Below are positions 6,546 to 7,881 of a DNA stretch of 7,881 bases, in pieces. Positions within the stretch are counted from its first letter, which is position 1. Each line of letters begins with the position of its first letter. A program made the translations under genes and the position numbers. The notes under the pieces were generated by a model. The model saw only the letters and a program-made list of their open reading frames with translations, was not told the origin of the DNA and made no database searches. This stretch comes from JBDZUZ01 sp040255445 (GTDB lineage: Bacteria > Planctomycetota > Phycisphaerae > Phycisphaerales > UBA1924). Location of the stretch: NCBI GenBank assembly GCA_040255445.1, contig JBDZUZ010000165.1, positions 1 through 7,881 of the forward strand, read 5' to 3'.

Positions 6546-6590
6546 GCACGGGAGCCAGCCTGTGGCACGGGAGCCAGCCTGTTGCACGGT
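6534..6590. repeat. Three tandem copies of a 19-base repeat
   Basis: The unit AGCCAGCCTGTGGCACGGG occurs at 6534-6552, again identically at 6553-6571, and a third time at 6572-6590 with two changes (TGTT for TGTG inside, and a final T). There are no spacers between copies. An inverted partial copy at 6516-6528 can pair with any of the three. The repeat lies wholly in the convergent spacer and its length is not a multiple of three, so it is not coding. It looks like a small intergenic repeat element expanded by slippage. Confidence 0.85.
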
Positions 6591-6599
6591 GTGCGCGTC

Positions 6600-7295
6600 T
6601 TACTTCGAGGCGGCGGGTTGTGGCGTTGTCGGCGGCTTGGGGGCTTTGAGTGAATAGCCCATCAGGATCACCACACCGATGATGAGCCAGAGGTCGGCGA
6701 GGTTGGAGACGTAGGGCCAGACCTCGTCGCCGCCCCAGGGCCACGACCAGCCGAAGGGGAGGCGCACGCCGGGGAGCGGGTGGATGAAGTCGCGGACGCA
6801 GGCGTATTGCACGCGGTCGTAGAGGTTGCCCAGGCCGCCGGCGATGATGAGGCCGATGGCGGCGTGCGCAGCGCGCTGCTTCGGTCCGGTCCAGCGGGCG
6901 AAGAGCAGCAGGCCGAAGATGAGCGCGACGGCGGTGAAGCCGACGAAGAACCAGCGCTTGCCCGCGCCGATGCCGAAGACGGCGCCGGGGTTGAGCACGA
7001 GCTCGAACTCGAGCAGGTGGGGCAGGACGGTGATCGGGTCGTGGGGCGGGAGGACATCGCCGGGGCGGTCGGCCGCGATCACCTCGGCGCGGCGGACCTC
7101 GACGGGCGCATCGGCGATTTTTGCGAACGAGATGTACTTCGACGCGAGGTCGGTGACGAGGCCGAGCATCGCGAAGACGAGCAGCCAGGCCCACGCCGCG
7201 GGCGAACGCCACGTCGGGCGGCGTGCGAGGTCCGGGGTCGGTTGCTTTGCGGGTGAGGCGGCGGTGTGTGGATCGGCGCTGGCGTCGTGTGGCAT
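6600..7295 (-). CDS. lspA: Lipoprotein signal peptidase (signal peptidase II, LspA), enlarged form
   Basis: LspA is an inner-membrane aspartyl protease that cuts the signal peptide of diacylglyceryl-modified prolipoproteins ahead of the lipid Cys. Visible family motifs in order are D49..SK (DLASK) at the end of the first membrane helix, NPGAVFG at 102-108, GGLGNLYDRV at 153-162, VRDFI with catalytic D169, and SNLAD with catalytic D201. The four membrane helices are near 33-53, 115-133, 143-158 and 198-216. At 231 residues it is clearly longer than the usual 150-180. The extra lies in a polar N-terminus, a long loop at about 55-95, and a Pro/Trp-rich insertion (172-196) between the two catalytic aspartates. 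The ATG lies 2 bases after the DksA-like stop without a clear Shine-Dalgarno, so translational coupling is likely. Its substrates should include the TPR lipoprotein encoded at 1724-495. Confidence 0.95.
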   Translation of the reverse strand: MPHDASADPHTAASPAKQPTPDLARRPTWRSPAAWAWLLVFAMLGLVTDLASKYISFAKIADAPVEVRRAEVIAADRPGDVLPPHDPITVLPHLLEFELVLNPGAVFGIGAGKRWFFVGFTAVALIFGLLLFARWTGPKQRAAHAAIGLIIAGGLGNLYDRVQYACVRDFIHPLPGVRLPFGWSWPWGGDEVWPYVSNLADLWLIIGVVILMGYSLKAPKPPTTPQPAASK

Positions 7296-7297
7296 GG

Positions 7298-7881
7298 TCA
7301 GCGCATCATGTGCTGGCGTTCGCGCTCGCGGGCTGCCTCGATCGAGTAGCGGGCCCAGGGCAGCTCTTCGAGGCGTTCAGCGCGGATGGCGCGGCCGGAG
7401 ATCTCGCAGATGCCGTAGGTGCCCTGCTCGATGCGCATCAGCGCATCATCAATCTCTTTGAGGAGCTTGCGGTCCGCGGCGGCGAGGTCGAGGGAGAGGG
7501 ACTGGTCGTAGTTGTCGGAGCCCTGCTCGGCGATGTGCTGGGGGAGGTTGGAGAGCGAGCCGCTCTGGCCGCGGAGCGCTTCGGACTCGATGGTGTTGAT
7601 ATCGCCGACGAGTTCAGCACGCTTGCCCAGCAGGATCTTGCGGTACTTGTCGAGCTCTCGCTTGCCGAAGGGGCTCTTGGTGAGGCCCTTGTGGTTCTCT
7701 TCGGCGGCGCCGGGCGCGCCCAGGGGGCGTGTCGAGGCAGCGTTGGGGCCGCTGGGGATCAGCGGCTTGCGGATGGGGTTCTTGGGGTCGAGCAGGCGGC
7801 CCATCGAGGGCGGGGCGGCGGTCTTGGGAGCCGCCTTGGCGGCGGGCTTCTTGGCCGGCTTCTGCGAGACGATGGTGATGC
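7298..7881 (-). CDS. DksA/TraR-family protein with degenerate zinc finger (start outside the window)
   Basis: DksA-type proteins enter the RNA polymerase secondary channel by a coiled coil and modulate transcription, often with ppGpp. The frame stays open from the right edge (first full codon at 7879), upstream of the in-frame ATG at 7804, and shows 193 residues. The upstream 25 are Lys/Ala/Pro-rich (KPAKKPAAKAAPK), a tail of the kind common in planctomycete proteins, so the true start is probably off the window. Numbering from the ATG at 7804, the coiled coil spans about 48-127, with the tip region GSDNYDQS (95-102) resembling the DxxDxA tip of DksA. The C-terminal finger reads YGICEISGRAI...PWARYSIEA. 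Only the first Cys (133) of the usual CxxC...CxxC survives. lspA follows 2 bases after the stop. Family membership is firm; action on RNA polymerase is inferred. Confidence 0.88.
   Translation of the reverse strand, partial: ITIVSQKPAKKPAAKAAPKTAAPPSMGRLLDPKNPIRKPLIPSGPNAASTRPLGAPGAAEENHKGLTKSPFGKRELDKYRKILLGKRAELVGDINTIESEALRGQSGSLSNLPQHIAEQGSDNYDQSLSLDLAAADRKLLKEIDDALMRIEQGTYGICEISGRAIRAERLEELPWARYSIEAARERERQHMMR

Noticed and set aside
6534..6590. Short CRISPR array
   Set aside because: The three repeats are 19 bases, directly abutting with no spacers, and no cas gene is present.
5329..7212. A 627-codon open frame on the minus strand across cupin, membrane protein and lspA
   Set aside because: It is Arg/Pro/Ala-rich low-complexity sequence antisense to or out of frame with recognised genes, and it crosses a convergent intergenic region.

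Overview
The window is a GC-rich bacterial chromosomal segment that reads as ordinary, densely packed core genome. I see no transposase, phage gene, tRNA, rRNA or CRISPR array. The gene content fits the Planctomycetota, perhaps a Phycisphaerae-like member: a diderm-type secretin beside a TPR lipoprotein, a DksA-like protein with a Lys/Ala/Pro-rich N-terminus directly ahead of lspA, and a large LspA. This assignment is inference from protein style and is not proven.

Left part (1-4979): the 3' end of recJ, a single-strand DNA exonuclease, enters on the + strand and converges tail to tail, with a 6-base gap, on a minus-strand run of three genes. In transcription order these are a glyoxalase-II-like metallo-beta-lactamase-fold hydrolase (4979-4284), a PilQ/GspD-type secretin (3995-1830) and a lipoprotein with about ten TPR repeats (1724-495). 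The hydrolase is separated from the secretin by 288 bases and is probably an independent unit. The secretin and TPR lipoprotein look functionally paired as an outer-membrane channel and a pilotin-like partner. About 100 bases with two hairpins lie between them.

Middle (4980-6450): a 66-base divergent intergenic region separates the hydrolase from a small cupin (5046-5411). The cupin is followed by a two-membrane-helix protein with four TPR-like helical repeats (5482-6450) that I cannot name.

Right part (6451-7881): a 149-base convergent intergenic region holds three tandem copies of a 19-base repeat plus an inverted copy, which together form a 12-bp perfect stem. Beyond it, on the minus strand, a DksA/TraR-like gene (its start lies off the window) is followed after 2 bases by lspA, the lipoprotein signal peptidase. 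LspA would process the TPR lipoprotein encoded in the left part.

I found no clearly new system. The points most worth a second look are the secretin's unusual C-terminal extension with its putative TPR lipoprotein partner, the intergenic repeat/stem cluster, and the DksA-like protein that has lost three of its four zinc-finger cysteines.
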